NCBI GenBank assembly: GCA_029978325.1
Contig: JAPOJR010000006.1
Location: 1-50,810, forward strand
Source: Alphaproteobacteria bacterium
Lineage (GTDB): Bacteria; Pseudomonadota; Alphaproteobacteria; Bin95
DNA length: 50,810 nt
Direction: 5' to 3'
Shown here one piece after another: positions 33,066-41,817 of the stretch (positions are counted from its first letter, which is position 1; every line of letters begins with the position of its first letter). Position numbers and translations under genes: made by a program. The notes beneath the pieces were generated by a model. It ran no database searches. It was not told the DNA's origin and saw only the letters and a list, made by a program, of their open reading frames with translations.

Positions 33066-33953
33066 ATGCAGCAAGACAATCCGGCCATTGGCTTTATCGG
33101 CCTTGGCGTAATGGGCGGCCCGATGTGCGCCAACATCGCGGCCAAGCACTCTGCCAAGGTATACGCCTTCGACATGAACGCATCAGCTCTCGACACAGTC
33201 TCTAAAGCCGGTGCTGTCGCATGCCGCTCTGTAGCCGCGGTCGCGGCAGCAGCCGACATCGTCTTCCTGTCGCTGCCGGGCGGCGCGCAGGTGCGGGAGG
33301 TTTGCCTGGGACCGGACGGTCTTGCCACGCATGGCAAGCCAGGCATGGTGATTGTCGATCTCAGCACCACCGGCGTCGCCGAAGCGCGGGCGGTGGCCGC
33401 GGAATTGGCGGCCAAGGGCTTCCTCTTCGCCGACGCTCCGGTTGCTCGCACGCGCGAGGCCGCGCAGAAGGGGACGCTTAGCATCATGGTCGGCGCGACC
33501 GACGCGTTATACGCCCGCATTCTGCCGCTGCTCGCCTATATGGGCAGCGACATCGCCTTGTGCGGCGGCACCGGCTGCGGCCAGGTAGTGAAGCTGATTA
33601 ACAACACATTGGTGTTCGAGCACACCGCTGCGCTGGCCGAAATGCTGGTGGTGGGCGAACGGGCTGGCGTTAAGGCCGAAACCCTTCTGGCAGTGGTCTC
33701 CAACGGTTCCGGCGACAGCTTCGTACTGCGTAACCACGGCATGAAGGCCATGCTGCCGCGGGTGTTTCCGGAGCAGGCCTTCCCTGCGCCCTATGCACTG
33801 AAAGACCTGGGCTATTCCATCGAATTGGCCGAAAGCTGCGGGGTCGAGCCCCGCCTCTCCAAGGTGGCGCGGCAATACTTCGAGGCCGCGGTGGAAGCCG
33901 GGATCGGCGCGAAATACTTCCCCGCCATCATCGAACTGATCGACAAAAAGTAG
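33066..33953 (+). CDS. NAD(P)-dependent 3-hydroxyisobutyrate dehydrogenase-family protein
   Basis: Beta-hydroxyacid dehydrogenase of 295 residues, which oxidises a hydroxyacid or reduces a semialdehyde such as tartronate semialdehyde. The Rossmann start is IGFIGLGVMGGPMCANIA. The substrate loop FADAPVARTREAAQKGTLS replaces the usual GG-S motif partly (D-A-P-V-A, not D-A-P-V-S-G-G). The catalytic lysine is in GCGQVVKLINNTL. Ribosome site weak. It follows the isopropylmalate dehydrogenase-like gene by 46 bp and ends the IclR-controlled set. Confidence 0.9.
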   Translation: MQQDNPAIGFIGLGVMGGPMCANIAAKHSAKVYAFDMNASALDTVSKAGAVACRSVAAVAAAADIVFLSLPGGAQVREVCLGPDGLATHGKPGMVIVDLSTTGVAEARAVAAELAAKGFLFADAPVARTREAAQKGTLSIMVGATDALYARILPLLAYMGSDIALCGGTGCGQVVKLINNTLVFEHTAALAEMLVVGERAGVKAETLLAVVSNGSGDSFVLRNHGMKAMLPRVFPEQAFPAPYALKDLGYSIELAESCGVEPRLSKVARQYFEAAVEAGIGAKYFPAIIELIDKK

Positions 33954-34012
33954 TCACTGCCGGGCCTCTATCGCCAGCCACCATATTGACATCCATCGGC
34001 GCCCGCATTTGG

Positions 34013-34032
34013 ATGAATGAACAGTCATTCAT
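34013..34032. promoter_or_regulatory. 20-bp perfect palindrome, FadR(TetR)-like operator
   Basis: ATGAATGA-ACAG-TCATTCAT: 8-bp perfect arms with a 4-bp spacer, 18 bp upstream of the first gene of the acyl-CoA operon. The operator of the TetR-type FadR of Bacillus has the same half-sites TGAATGA and TCATTCA with a 4-bp spacer. The last gene of this operon encodes a TetR regulator with a FadR-like HTH, so autoregulation is likely. Confidence 0.8.
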
Positions 34033-34050
34033 TTTTTGAGTAGGGCCGGC

Positions 34051-35028
34051 ATGCCACTCGTTCTGGAGCCAACGCTGAAGATCGGCGTCAACACCATGCA
34101 CCGGCGCAGCGAACCGGCGGATGGGCCCTGGCGGCCACGCATCGACGAATTGGCCGCCATGGTCGAGCAAGTCGACCGCTGCGGCTTCGACAGCTTCTGG
34201 GTCGGCGATCATATCTCGATGCCGATCCCTTTCCTTGACCCCTTGCAGCAGATCGCCCAGGCGGCGGTGGTGAGCCGGCGGCTGACTTTTGGCGTCGGCG
34301 TCTATCTGCTGCCGCTGCGGAACCCCGCGCCGGTGGCAAAGCAGGTTTCGACGCTGGACCTGATGACCGAGGGCCGCCTGATCTTTGGCGTCGGCGTCGG
34401 CGGAGAATTTCCAAAAGAGTACGAGCTGGCCGGCATCCCGCGCGAGGAGCGCGGCGCGCGGCTTTCCGACGGCATCCGAGTCCTGAAAAAGCTCTGGACC
34501 GGAGAGAAGGTCAGCCACGACAGCCCCTTCCTGAAGTTCGAGAACGTGGACATGCGCCCGGCCCCCTGGCAGCCGGGCGGGCCGCCGGTCTGGTGCGGTG
34601 GGCGCGCCAAGCCTGCGCTGCGGCGGGCGGCGCGCATCGGCGATGGCTGGCACTCCTATGCCATCACGGCGCAAATGTACCGCGACGGCCTCGCCCATAT
34701 CCGCGAGACGGCGGAGGAAGCTGGGCGCATTCACCCGAACTTCGGCACCGGCCACCTGCTGTTCGCCCGCGTCGCCGACAATTACGAACAGGGCCTGGAC
34801 GAGGCGGCGGACCACCTCTCCACCCGCTACAACATGGACATGCGGCCCGCCACCAAGCGATACGGCGCCATCGGCGCGCCGCAAGACGTGGCGGCGACGA
34901 TCCGGGATTTCTATGACGCCGGCGTGCGCCACCTGACCCTCGACATTGCCGGCGTCTACGAACGCCGCGGCGAGCAACTCGACCGCTTTGCCAATGAAGT
35001 GTTTCCGTTGCTGAAAGATTTGCGGTGA
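34051..35028 (+). CDS. LLM-class flavin-dependent oxidoreductase
   Basis: Luciferase-like TIM-barrel enzyme of about 325 residues that uses reduced FMN or F420. Seen are FDSFWVGDHISMP, LTFGVGVYLLPLRNP, KQVSTLDLMTEGRLIFGVGVG in outline (conserved DxxxxGR-x-x-x-GVGxG) and PPVWCGGRAKPALRRAARIGDGW. Start at the ATG at 34051, just after the operator; the upstream TTG is unlikely. Its stop overlaps the next ATG (TGATG). First gene of the TetR-controlled operon; substrate unknown, possibly an early oxygenation or reduction of the acyl chain. Confidence 0.9.
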   Translation: MPLVLEPTLKIGVNTMHRRSEPADGPWRPRIDELAAMVEQVDRCGFDSFWVGDHISMPIPFLDPLQQIAQAAVVSRRLTFGVGVYLLPLRNPAPVAKQVSTLDLMTEGRLIFGVGVGGEFPKEYELAGIPREERGARLSDGIRVLKKLWTGEKVSHDSPFLKFENVDMRPAPWQPGGPPVWCGGRAKPALRRAARIGDGWHSYAITAQMYRDGLAHIRETAEEAGRIHPNFGTGHLLFARVADNYEQGLDEAADHLSTRYNMDMRPATKRYGAIGAPQDVAATIRDFYDAGVRHLTLDIAGVYERRGEQLDRFANEVFPLLKDLR

Positions 35029-36182
35029 TGAGCGACCCCCATCTGACCTTCGGCTTCAGCGAAGAGCAAAAACTGCTGCGTGAGAGCGTGCTCGGCACGC
35101 TGGCCCGCGTGCTGCCGGCGGAGAAAATCCGGGAATTGGATAAGGCGGGCGAATACCCCTACGAAGCCTGCCGGGCGCTGGCCGACCTGGGAATCAACGG
35201 CATCATGTACCCGAAGGAATTTGGCGGGCTCGACAGTTCCTACAAAGACCTGGCCGTGCTGGGGGAGGCACTGGGCTATCACTACGGCGGCATCGCCCAG
35301 GCCTGGAGCATTACCTGCATCTATGCCGGCATGCACATCGCGCTGCACGGCTCGGACGCGATGCGGCGGGAGATTTTGCCGAAGGTCATCTCCGGCGAGA
35401 TGCGCCTCGCCCTCTGCCTGTCAGAGCCGGACCATGGCTCGGACGTGGCCGGGATCGAGTGCTTCGCACGGAAGGACGGTAACGGTTACGTCCTGAACGG
35501 CCAGAAAATCTATAACTCCGCCGCCCACGTGGCGCACAACCTCGTGGTGGTCTGCAAGACCAAGCCCGGCCGTGGCTATGACGGCATTTCCATGTTCGTC
35601 GTCGATACGACCCTGCCGGGCGTGACGATCAACCGACTCTCGGCGCTGGGACGGCACACGACGGAGGCGAACCACTGCTTCTTCGACGATGTGAAGCTGC
35701 CGGCGGAAGCCATGATCGGCACGGAAAACGACGGATGGCATGGCCTGATGAAGTGCCTGAACGTCGAACGCCTGAACCTGGCCGCCAACGGCGTCGGCAA
35801 CACGTTGCGGATTATGGAACACGCCCTGAACTACGCCCAGGAGCGCCAGCAGTTCGGCCGTCCCATCGGCAAGTTCCAGGCGGTGAGCCACAAATTCGCC
35901 GACATGCAGATCATGTACCAGACGGCGCGCGCCATGCTCTATCGCGTGGCGGAGATGCTGGACGCGGGCCAGGACCCGATCATGGAGAACGCAGTGCTGA
36001 AAGCCTATGCGACGGAGGTCAACTGGAAGACTGCCGACATGGCCATGCAGATCCTGGCGGGCGCCGGCTACATCATCGACCAGGATATGCAGATGATGTT
36101 CCGCGACGCCCGCGTCGGCCCGATCGGCGGCGGCACCAGCGAAATCCAGCGCAACGTCATCGCGAGCCGGATGGGGCTCTAA
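35028..36182 (+). CDS. acyl-CoA dehydrogenase
   Basis: FAD enzyme of 384 residues introducing the alpha-beta double bond of an acyl-CoA. Motifs: ALCLSEPDHGSDVAGIECFA and VLNGQKIYNSAAHVAHNLVV (flavin site), LSALGRHTTEANHCFFDDV, and IGGGTSEIQRN with the usual catalytic-base region. The ATG at 35028 is coupled to the preceding stop as TGATG. It is a paralogue of, but clearly distinct from, the enzyme at 16323-17474. In this operon it feeds the MaoC hydratase 12 bp downstream. Confidence 0.95.
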   Translation: MSDPHLTFGFSEEQKLLRESVLGTLARVLPAEKIRELDKAGEYPYEACRALADLGINGIMYPKEFGGLDSSYKDLAVLGEALGYHYGGIAQAWSITCIYAGMHIALHGSDAMRREILPKVISGEMRLALCLSEPDHGSDVAGIECFARKDGNGYVLNGQKIYNSAAHVAHNLVVVCKTKPGRGYDGISMFVVDTTLPGVTINRLSALGRHTTEANHCFFDDVKLPAEAMIGTENDGWHGLMKCLNVERLNLAANGVGNTLRIMEHALNYAQERQQFGRPIGKFQAVSHKFADMQIMYQTARAMLYRVAEMLDAGQDPIMENAVLKAYATEVNWKTADMAMQILAGAGYIIDQDMQMMFRDARVGPIGGGTSEIQRNVIASRMGL

Positions 36183-36194
36183 GGGAGAAACGAA

Positions 36195-36662
36195 ATGCAA
36201 CCCCGCGAGCCGCTTGGCCTCTACTACGAGGACTTCGAACTCGGCAAAGCCTACTCCACGCCCCGGCGGACCGTGACGAGCACCGACATCGTCAACTTTG
36301 CCTGCCTTTCCGGCGACTTCAACGCGCCGCATGTGGACCATGAGTTCTGCAAAGCCCAACCCTACGGCGAGCCCATCGCCCACGGCCCCTTGGTCCTCGC
36401 CATTGCGGGCGGCCTCATGTGCCAGAGCGGCATCAATGACGGCACCATCATCGCCATGATGGGCACGGACGAATGGCGCATTCACCTGCCGGTGAAGCAC
36501 GGCGACACGTTGGAAGTCATCAACACGCCGTCGGAGAAGAAGCTGACCCGCGACGGCAAGCGCGGCATCGTCGTTTTCGACCGCGAAATCCGCAACCAGC
36601 GGGGCGAGGCGGTCCACACCATGAAGACCAGCTGCATGTACCGCTGCCGGAGCGCCTCATGA
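36195..36662 (+). CDS. MaoC family enoyl-CoA hydratase
   Basis: Single hot-dog protein of 155 residues that adds water to an enoyl-CoA. The catalytic dyad lies in CLSGDFNAPHVDHEFCKAQPYG (D and H conserved; shown only as the motif D-x-N-x-x-H) and AHGPLVLAIAGGL. The ATG has GGGAGAA upstream. Its stop overlaps the thiolase-like start as ATGA. In steroid side-chain pathways, MaoC hydratases work as part of a complex with a DUF35 protein and a thiolase-like aldolase, the same set found here. Confidence 0.93.
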   Translation: MQPREPLGLYYEDFELGKAYSTPRRTVTSTDIVNFACLSGDFNAPHVDHEFCKAQPYGEPIAHGPLVLAIAGGLMCQSGINDGTIIAMMGTDEWRIHLPVKHGDTLEVINTPSEKKLTRDGKRGIVVFDREIRNQRGEAVHTMKTSCMYRCRSAS

Positions 36663-37855
36663 GCCTTCGCAAAGTCGCCGTCATCGGCGGGGCCGCCACG
36701 CCGAACGGCAAGCTGCAAACGCCGGAAGGCCAGCCGATCCAGACCGTTGAGCACGAAGTGCTGGCGCCGCTCGTCATCCAATCCATGGCCGTCGCCGGCC
36801 TGCCGAAGGAGAGCGTGGACGCCATCAGCCTCGCCCTCTGCCGGCCCTATACGCTGCAAAAATACTTCGCCACCTTCATGGCGAACTATATGCGGATGCC
36901 GCTCAAAGGCGGGATTATGGAGATCCTGGGCAACGGCATGACCGGCGGCCTCGCCTTCGATCAGGCCGTGACCGCGGTCGCCTCTGGCCAGGCCGATGTG
37001 GCCCTCGCCCTCGGCGTGAATTTCGAGAGCGCCGCCAGTTCCGCCGACCATATGATGAGCTCGATGCGCGCCGTTGGCGACATCGATTACCACTCGATAT
37101 TCGGCTTCAGCCCGATTGCCTGGTACGCCATGGACATGGTGCGCTACATGCACGATTTCGGCGTCTCGCGCGCCGAACTCGCCGGCATCGCGGTGAAGGA
37201 CCGCCGCCACGCCGCGCTGAACCCCATCGCCCAGTTCAAAAAGCCTCTGAGCCTGGAGGACGTGCTGGCCGCGCGGCCCATCGTCGAACCGCTGGGCCTG
37301 TTCGAAGTCCCGCCTCGCGGCGACGGCGCCTGCTGCCTCGTGGTGTGCTCGGAGGACGTGGCGAAGGAAGCGGGCCGTCCCTACGCGCTGGTGCGCGGGC
37401 GTGGCTTCTTCCATGAGGGCGCGCACCAGATCAACGAGGTGCCGAACGACATGACGGCCTTCATCGCTGCCCAAGTAGCTTCAGCGCAAGCCTATGCCGC
37501 CGCCGGGATCAGGGCGAGCGACCTGGACCTCGCCGAACTCTACGCCCCCTGTACGATCGTCCAGGCGCTGGTATCGGAGGCAATGGGCCTCGTTCCGCGC
37601 GGGCATGCGGGGCGCGCCGCGACCGAGGGCGAGACCGCGCTCGGCGGACGGCTGCCGATCTGCACCTCCGGCGGCTGTCTCTCGCGCGGCCATCCCTCCT
37701 ATATCACCGGGCTGCTGACGATCTTCGAGCTTTGGGAGCAACTCACCCACCGGGCCGGTGAGCGGCAGGTGGTGGGTGCTGCGCTCGGCGCGGGCAGTTG
37801 CGAGTTGGGCAATTATAACGCCGCGCTCATCCATGTGCTGGAGGCCAAGTCATGA
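36659..37855 (+). CDS. thiolase-like protein lacking the nucleophilic cysteine (Ltp2-like aldolase candidate)
   Basis: Thiolase-fold protein of 398 residues. Where true thiolases have C in a CxSG motif, this one reads LGNGMTGGLAFDQAV, with no cysteine. The later histidine motif is kept (LSRGHPSYITG), and the C-terminal cysteine loop reads AGSCELGN. Lipid-transfer proteins such as Ltp2 lack the same cysteine and act as retro-aldolases bound to a DUF35 partner. The next gene, overlapping by ATGA, codes a DUF35 protein. I therefore infer C-C cleavage of a beta-hydroxyacyl-CoA. The start is set by the overlap with the MaoC stop; the longer frame upstream runs through the MaoC gene. Confidence 0.88.
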   Translation: MSLRKVAVIGGAATPNGKLQTPEGQPIQTVEHEVLAPLVIQSMAVAGLPKESVDAISLALCRPYTLQKYFATFMANYMRMPLKGGIMEILGNGMTGGLAFDQAVTAVASGQADVALALGVNFESAASSADHMMSSMRAVGDIDYHSIFGFSPIAWYAMDMVRYMHDFGVSRAELAGIAVKDRRHAALNPIAQFKKPLSLEDVLAARPIVEPLGLFEVPPRGDGACCLVVCSEDVAKEAGRPYALVRGRGFFHEGAHQINEVPNDMTAFIAAQVASAQAYAAAGIRASDLDLAELYAPCTIVQALVSEAMGLVPRGHAGRAATEGETALGGRLPICTSGGCLSRGHPSYITGLLTIFELWEQLTHRAGERQVVGAALGAGSCELGNYNAALIHVLEAKS

Positions 37856-38265
37856 CGTTGCCCCGCGTGAAAATGGCGGGGAACCGCCCATGGCCGCCGC
37901 GCATCACGGACCACTCGAAGCATTTTTGGGACGCTCTCGCCGAAGGCCGCCTGATCACGACCAAAGGCAAGACATCTGGCAAGCTGACCTTCCCGCCGAA
38001 ACCCTTCTGCCCCTATGACTGGGGCCAGGAAGTGGAATGGGTAGGGCTATCCGGCAAGGGCCGCCTCTACTCGCAAACCGTCATCCACGCCGTGCCGACG
38101 GCCTTCCAGCACGAGGCGCCGATCCGCAACGGCATCGTTGACCTGGATGAGGGCCTGCGGGTCGCCGCCCGCATCCTGGGCGAACCTGCCTTGGACGCCC
38201 CGGTCGAATGCGTTGTGCTGGACTATGACGATGGCCCGCTGTTCGGGTTCAGGGCAATCCTATGA
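37852..38265 (+). CDS. DUF35 OB-fold protein with degenerate zinc ribbon
   Basis: Small protein of 137 residues partnering thiolase-like enzymes. The C-terminal OB-fold is recognisable (GKGRLYSQTVIHAVP, LDEGLRVAARILGE). The N-terminal rubredoxin-like zinc ribbon normally has two C-x-x-C pairs. Here only one cysteine remains (KPFCPYDWG), and the first pair is replaced by TTKGKTSGK, so metal binding is probably lost. Overlaps both neighbours by ATGA (start with the thiolase-like stop, end with the tetR start). It likely stabilises or completes the aldolase site. Confidence 0.88.
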   Translation: MTLPRVKMAGNRPWPPRITDHSKHFWDALAEGRLITTKGKTSGKLTFPPKPFCPYDWGQEVEWVGLSGKGRLYSQTVIHAVPTAFQHEAPIRNGIVDLDEGLRVAARILGEPALDAPVECVVLDYDDGPLFGFRAIL

Positions 38266-38927
38266 CCGGCACCATGCAATCCGACTTTGTCACGGCGCAG
38301 GTCGAAAATCCGGAGTTGGTCGACCGCCGCCGCAGTCAGATTGTTGCCGCCGCTGTCAAATTGTTCGGCGACCGGGGCTATTACACTGTCACGATCAAGG
38401 ATATCGCCAAAGAGGCCGGTATCAGCACCGGATTGATCTACCAATACTTCCAGAACAAGGAAGATGTTCTGTTACTGACCTTGATGGAACGCCTGGACCG
38501 ATACAAAGACGACGTTACCAAGGCCATTGCGTCGGAGGTTGACCCATTGCAGCGCCTGCATGCAGCGTACGCCGCCTGCTGCAGGGTGGTCGACACCAAC
38601 AAGGAGGCCACGGTCCTGGCCTATCGGTCCTTCCGCTCGCTAGACCCCAGCCGGCGAAAGCACGTTCTCAACCGTGAACGGGAAATCAACGCCCTGCTGG
38701 CGGACTGTGTCCGGCACTGCCAGAGGGCGGGCTTGATACGCGGCATCGATATCAACCTGGTATGTTCGCATCTGGCCTCGATGGCGCATGCCTGGGCGCT
38801 GCAATCCTGGCGGTTTGATCGCGGGTACAGCGTCGATCAGTACATCGCCGACTCCTTCGACCTGCTGACCAAAGGAATGCTGGCGATAGACTGCGTGCCA
38901 TCGTCGCCCCAAACTGTGACAACTTGA
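38262..38927 (+). CDS. TetR/AcrR family regulator (FadR-like)
   Basis: Repressor of 221 residues. N-terminal HTH: RRSQIVAAAVKLFGDRG, then IAKEAGISTGLIYQYFQNKED, close to the TetR-type FadR HTH (YF-NKED). The C-terminal ligand domain is less conserved and has TetR_C-like helices. It is the last gene of the acyl-CoA operon and overlaps the DUF35 gene by ATGA. The likely operator is the palindrome at 34013-34032 and the likely inducer an acyl-CoA of the pathway. Confidence 0.92.
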   Translation: MTGTMQSDFVTAQVENPELVDRRRSQIVAAAVKLFGDRGYYTVTIKDIAKEAGISTGLIYQYFQNKEDVLLLTLMERLDRYKDDVTKAIASEVDPLQRLHAAYAACCRVVDTNKEATVLAYRSFRSLDPSRRKHVLNREREINALLADCVRHCQRAGLIRGIDINLVCSHLASMAHAWALQSWRFDRGYSVDQYIADSFDLLTKGMLAIDCVPSSPQTVTT

Positions 38928-39001
38928 GGCCGAATACGCCTTGCCGATTGAGCTGCAACGCCGGAAGCTAGTCGGAACAAGCCGGCATTCCGGAGATGCA
39001 A

Positions 39002-40315
39002 ATGCAACGCCCCATCCACCTCAATCTGTTCATTTACGCCCGCGGTCACCATGAGGCGGCCTGGAAGCACCCGATGGCGCCTGACCGACAGTCGCTGGAT
39101 ATCGATCATATCGTCGAATGCGCCAAAAAGGCGGAGGCGGCGTGCATGGATTCAATCTTCTTTGCCGATACCCTCTCACTGGCGCCAGACTCGAACCGTA
39201 CCGGTCGCATGTATCTCGACCCCTTCACCACCTGCGGCGCCATTGCTATGGCGACCAGCAGGATCGGGCTGATCGCCACCGCCTCCACCACCCATTCCGA
39301 GCCCTATAATATCGCCCGAATGTTCTCATCGCTGGACCATGTGAGCAAGGGTCGGGCCGGCTGGAACATCGTCACCTCGTTCAGCATTGCCGGCGCTAAC
39401 AACTTCGGCAACACCGGCCGCCTCTCCCACGCCGAACGGTATGACAAAGCCGAAGAGTTCGTTCAGGTCGCAAAGGCCCTTTGGGACAGTTGGACCGACG
39501 ACGCCATCGTCGATGACCGCAAGGCCGGGCTCTACTACCGCAGCGAGCGGGTCCAGCCGATTGACCATCATGGCCGCTATTACGATGTTGCCGGACCCAT
39601 GAACGTGCCACGCTGCCCGCAAGGCTGGCCGGTGCTGGTGCAGGCCGGTTCGTCCGACACCGGCAAGGATTTCGCTGCCCGCCACGCCGAGGCCGTGTTT
39701 ACGGCCCACATGACCAAATCGACCGCACAGGCCTTCTACCAGGACCTGAAGGCGCGCGTGGTCGCCGCCGGACGGCCGGCGGACCAGTGCGTAATCCTGC
39801 CCGGCATTAGCATGATCATCGGCAGCACCGAGGCCGAGGCGAAGCGGATGGAGCAGGAGTTGAACGAACTCGCCGACGTGGAGACCAGCCTCTCCCGCCT
39901 GTCGCAGCGCTTCGACGGCCACGACTTCTCCCACATCCCGCTGGACCGGAAGCTGACGGTGGCGGACTTCCCTGACCCGGCGGAGAACCAGGCCTCACGC
40001 GGGCGCACCGAACTGATCGTCGGCGCGGTCGAACGGGAGGGCCTGACCATGCGGCAACTGCTGGGCAAGCTCGCCGGCGCGCGCGGGCATTTCGTCATGG
40101 CCGGCACGCCGGAACAGGTGGCCGACACCATTGAGGGCTGGGTGGATACCGGCGCTGCCGACGGCTTCAACGTCATGCCGCTGCTGCTGCCGCACATGCT
40201 GAACGTCTTCGCCGACGAGGTCGTGCCGATCCTGCAACGCCGCGGGCGCTTCCGCACCGCCTACGAAGGCACTACCCTGCGCGAACACTACGGCCTGCAC
40301 CGGCCCTCGGCCTGA
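39002..40315 (+). CDS. LLM-class monooxygenase (NtaA/SnaA/DszA type)
   Basis: FMNH2-dependent monooxygenase of about 437 residues. Family features are MQRPIHLNLFIYARGHHEAAW, FADTLSLAPDSN, RMFSSLDHVSKGRAGWNIVTS and PVLVQAGSSDTGKDFAARHAEAVF (each trimmed here to its core). The group includes nitrilotriacetate and dibenzothiophene sulfone monooxygenases. Start set at the second ATG (39002), with GGAG six bases before it; the first ATG touches the ribosome site. It needs a flavin reductase, which is not adjacent. It lies 74 bp after the tetR gene and may be a separate unit. Confidence 0.92.
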   Translation: MQRPIHLNLFIYARGHHEAAWKHPMAPDRQSLDIDHIVECAKKAEAACMDSIFFADTLSLAPDSNRTGRMYLDPFTTCGAIAMATSRIGLIATASTTHSEPYNIARMFSSLDHVSKGRAGWNIVTSFSIAGANNFGNTGRLSHAERYDKAEEFVQVAKALWDSWTDDAIVDDRKAGLYYRSERVQPIDHHGRYYDVAGPMNVPRCPQGWPVLVQAGSSDTGKDFAARHAEAVFTAHMTKSTAQAFYQDLKARVVAAGRPADQCVILPGISMIIGSTEAEAKRMEQELNELADVETSLSRLSQRFDGHDFSHIPLDRKLTVADFPDPAENQASRGRTELIVGAVEREGLTMRQLLGKLAGARGHFVMAGTPEQVADTIEGWVDTGAADGFNVMPLLLPHMLNVFADEVVPILQRRGRFRTAYEGTTLREHYGLHRPSA

Positions 40316-40336
40316 CGGATTGGAGCGCAAGATTTT

Positions 40337-40450
40337 TCCCCCTTCACGCTGAGGTAGCGCACGCAGAGCGCCCTCGAAGCGCCCCGTGACAGAGCACAAG
40401 CCGGGCGCCTTCGAGGCTCAGCTCCGCTGAGCGCCTCAGGCTGAAGGGGA
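40337..40450. repeat. single copy of the palindromic repeat family
   Basis: Left arm CCCTTCACGCTGAGG and right arm CCTCAGGCTGAAGGGG, with inner GCCCTCGAAGCGC/GCGCCTTCGAGGC dyad. Same layout as the units at 14056-14462. It sits between the LLM monooxygenase and the TPR gene and could act as a 3' hairpin. Confidence 0.8.
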
Positions 40451-40503
40451 CAGGATCGAGCCACCTGAAAACAAGACTGCACCAGCGGAACAGGAACAAA
40501 ACC

Positions 40504-41787
40504 ATGAGCACAGCCGCCCAACACATCGACGACGCCGTCCGCGCCTTCACCCTCAATTATGGCGACACCGCTGCCCATCTGGCCCTGGCCCGCGAGGCCG
40601 ACCCCGGATGCCGGATGGCCGACCTGTTGCAGGCCTGGATCCTGACCCTCTCCAACGATGGCGTGCAGGTGGCGAAGGCGCGGGATCTGCTCGCCACCAT
40701 TGCCGAGGACGGCCTCTCCGGCCGGGAAGCCACCCACCTTGCCGCCTTGCGCCTCGCCGCGGACGGCCGCTGGCCCTCCGCCGTCGCAGTGCTCGACCGG
40801 CACCTGCTGGACGATCCGAAGGACCTGGCAGGCCACCAGTGCGCGCTGCGCCTCGACGGCTATCAGGGCCGCTTTCACCGCGAGGCTGGCCGTGCCGCCC
40901 GCGCCCTGCCCTTCTGGTCGAAGGACGAGCCGGGCTACGGCATCATGCTGTCCTTCTACGGCTTCGGCCTGGAGGAATTCGGCGACTTCGCCCGCGCCGA
41001 GGACGTTGGCCGAGAGGCGGCGGAATTGGAGCCTTATGGCTACTGGCCGCACCATACCGTCAGCCACGTGCTGGAGATGACCGGCCGCCCGGCGGACGGC
41101 CTCACCTGGATGGACGGGCGCGTGCCCTACTGGAGCGAGCCGAAGAACAACAACCGCGTCCACATCTGGTGGCACAAGGCACTGTTCCACGTCGAGCTCG
41201 GCCAGTATGACGAGGCGCTGGCGATCTATGACGACCAGATCCTGCCGGTGATGCGCCCGGTCGGCACGCAGCTCTGCAACCCGACCGCGCTGCTCTGGCG
41301 GCTGGAAACCCTCGGCTGCGAGGCGGGGGAGCGGTGGAGCGCCCTGCTGCCGCTATGGCAACAGCAACTCTCCGGCATGTCGAGCCCGTTCAACGAAATC
41401 CACGCCGCCATGTCGGCCCTGCGTGCAGACGACCGCAACGCATATGAGACCGTTCTCGCCGGCATGAAGCGCTCGGCAGCCGCCGGCAACGAGCTCACGC
41501 CGGCCTATCGCGACGTGGCGGTGCCGGTTGCCGAAGCCATGGCTCGCTTCGTCGATGGCGACTACGCCGCCGCCGTCGAGGGCCTGCTGCCGGTGGAGGC
41601 CAGTCTCTGGCGCATGGGCGGCAGCATCGCCCAACGGGACCTGGTGGAATGGACCCTGACCGAAGCCGCCATCCGAGCCGGCGACCGCAACGTCGCGCTC
41701 TCGCTGGCGAACGAGCGGCTGGCGATGCGGCCCGACAGCGTCGTAAACCGGCACTTCATGCAGCAGGCGGAGGCGCTGGCGGCATAA
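40504..41787 (+). CDS. tetratricopeptide repeat protein, TTC38-like
   Basis: Cytosolic alpha-helical protein of 427 residues built of degenerate TPR-like helices along its length (for example VEGLLPVEASLWRMGGSIAQR). Marked by HHTVSHVLEMTGRPADGLTWM and NNNRVHIWWHKALFHVELGQ, which I recognise from TTC38-family proteins. No signal peptide or membrane segment. Biochemical role unknown. It often sits near degradative monooxygenase genes, as here, but this says little about function. Confidence 0.87.
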   Translation: MSTAAQHIDDAVRAFTLNYGDTAAHLALAREADPGCRMADLLQAWILTLSNDGVQVAKARDLLATIAEDGLSGREATHLAALRLAADGRWPSAVAVLDRHLLDDPKDLAGHQCALRLDGYQGRFHREAGRAARALPFWSKDEPGYGIMLSFYGFGLEEFGDFARAEDVGREAAELEPYGYWPHHTVSHVLEMTGRPADGLTWMDGRVPYWSEPKNNNRVHIWWHKALFHVELGQYDEALAIYDDQILPVMRPVGTQLCNPTALLWRLETLGCEAGERWSALLPLWQQQLSGMSSPFNEIHAAMSALRADDRNAYETVLAGMKRSAAAGNELTPAYRDVAVPVAEAMARFVDGDYAAAVEGLLPVEASLWRMGGSIAQRDLVEWTLTEAAIRAGDRNVALSLANERLAMRPDSVVNRHFMQQAEALAA

Positions 41788-41817
41788 GCCGCGGGCCGCA
41801 TCCGCCATAAGCCGGTG

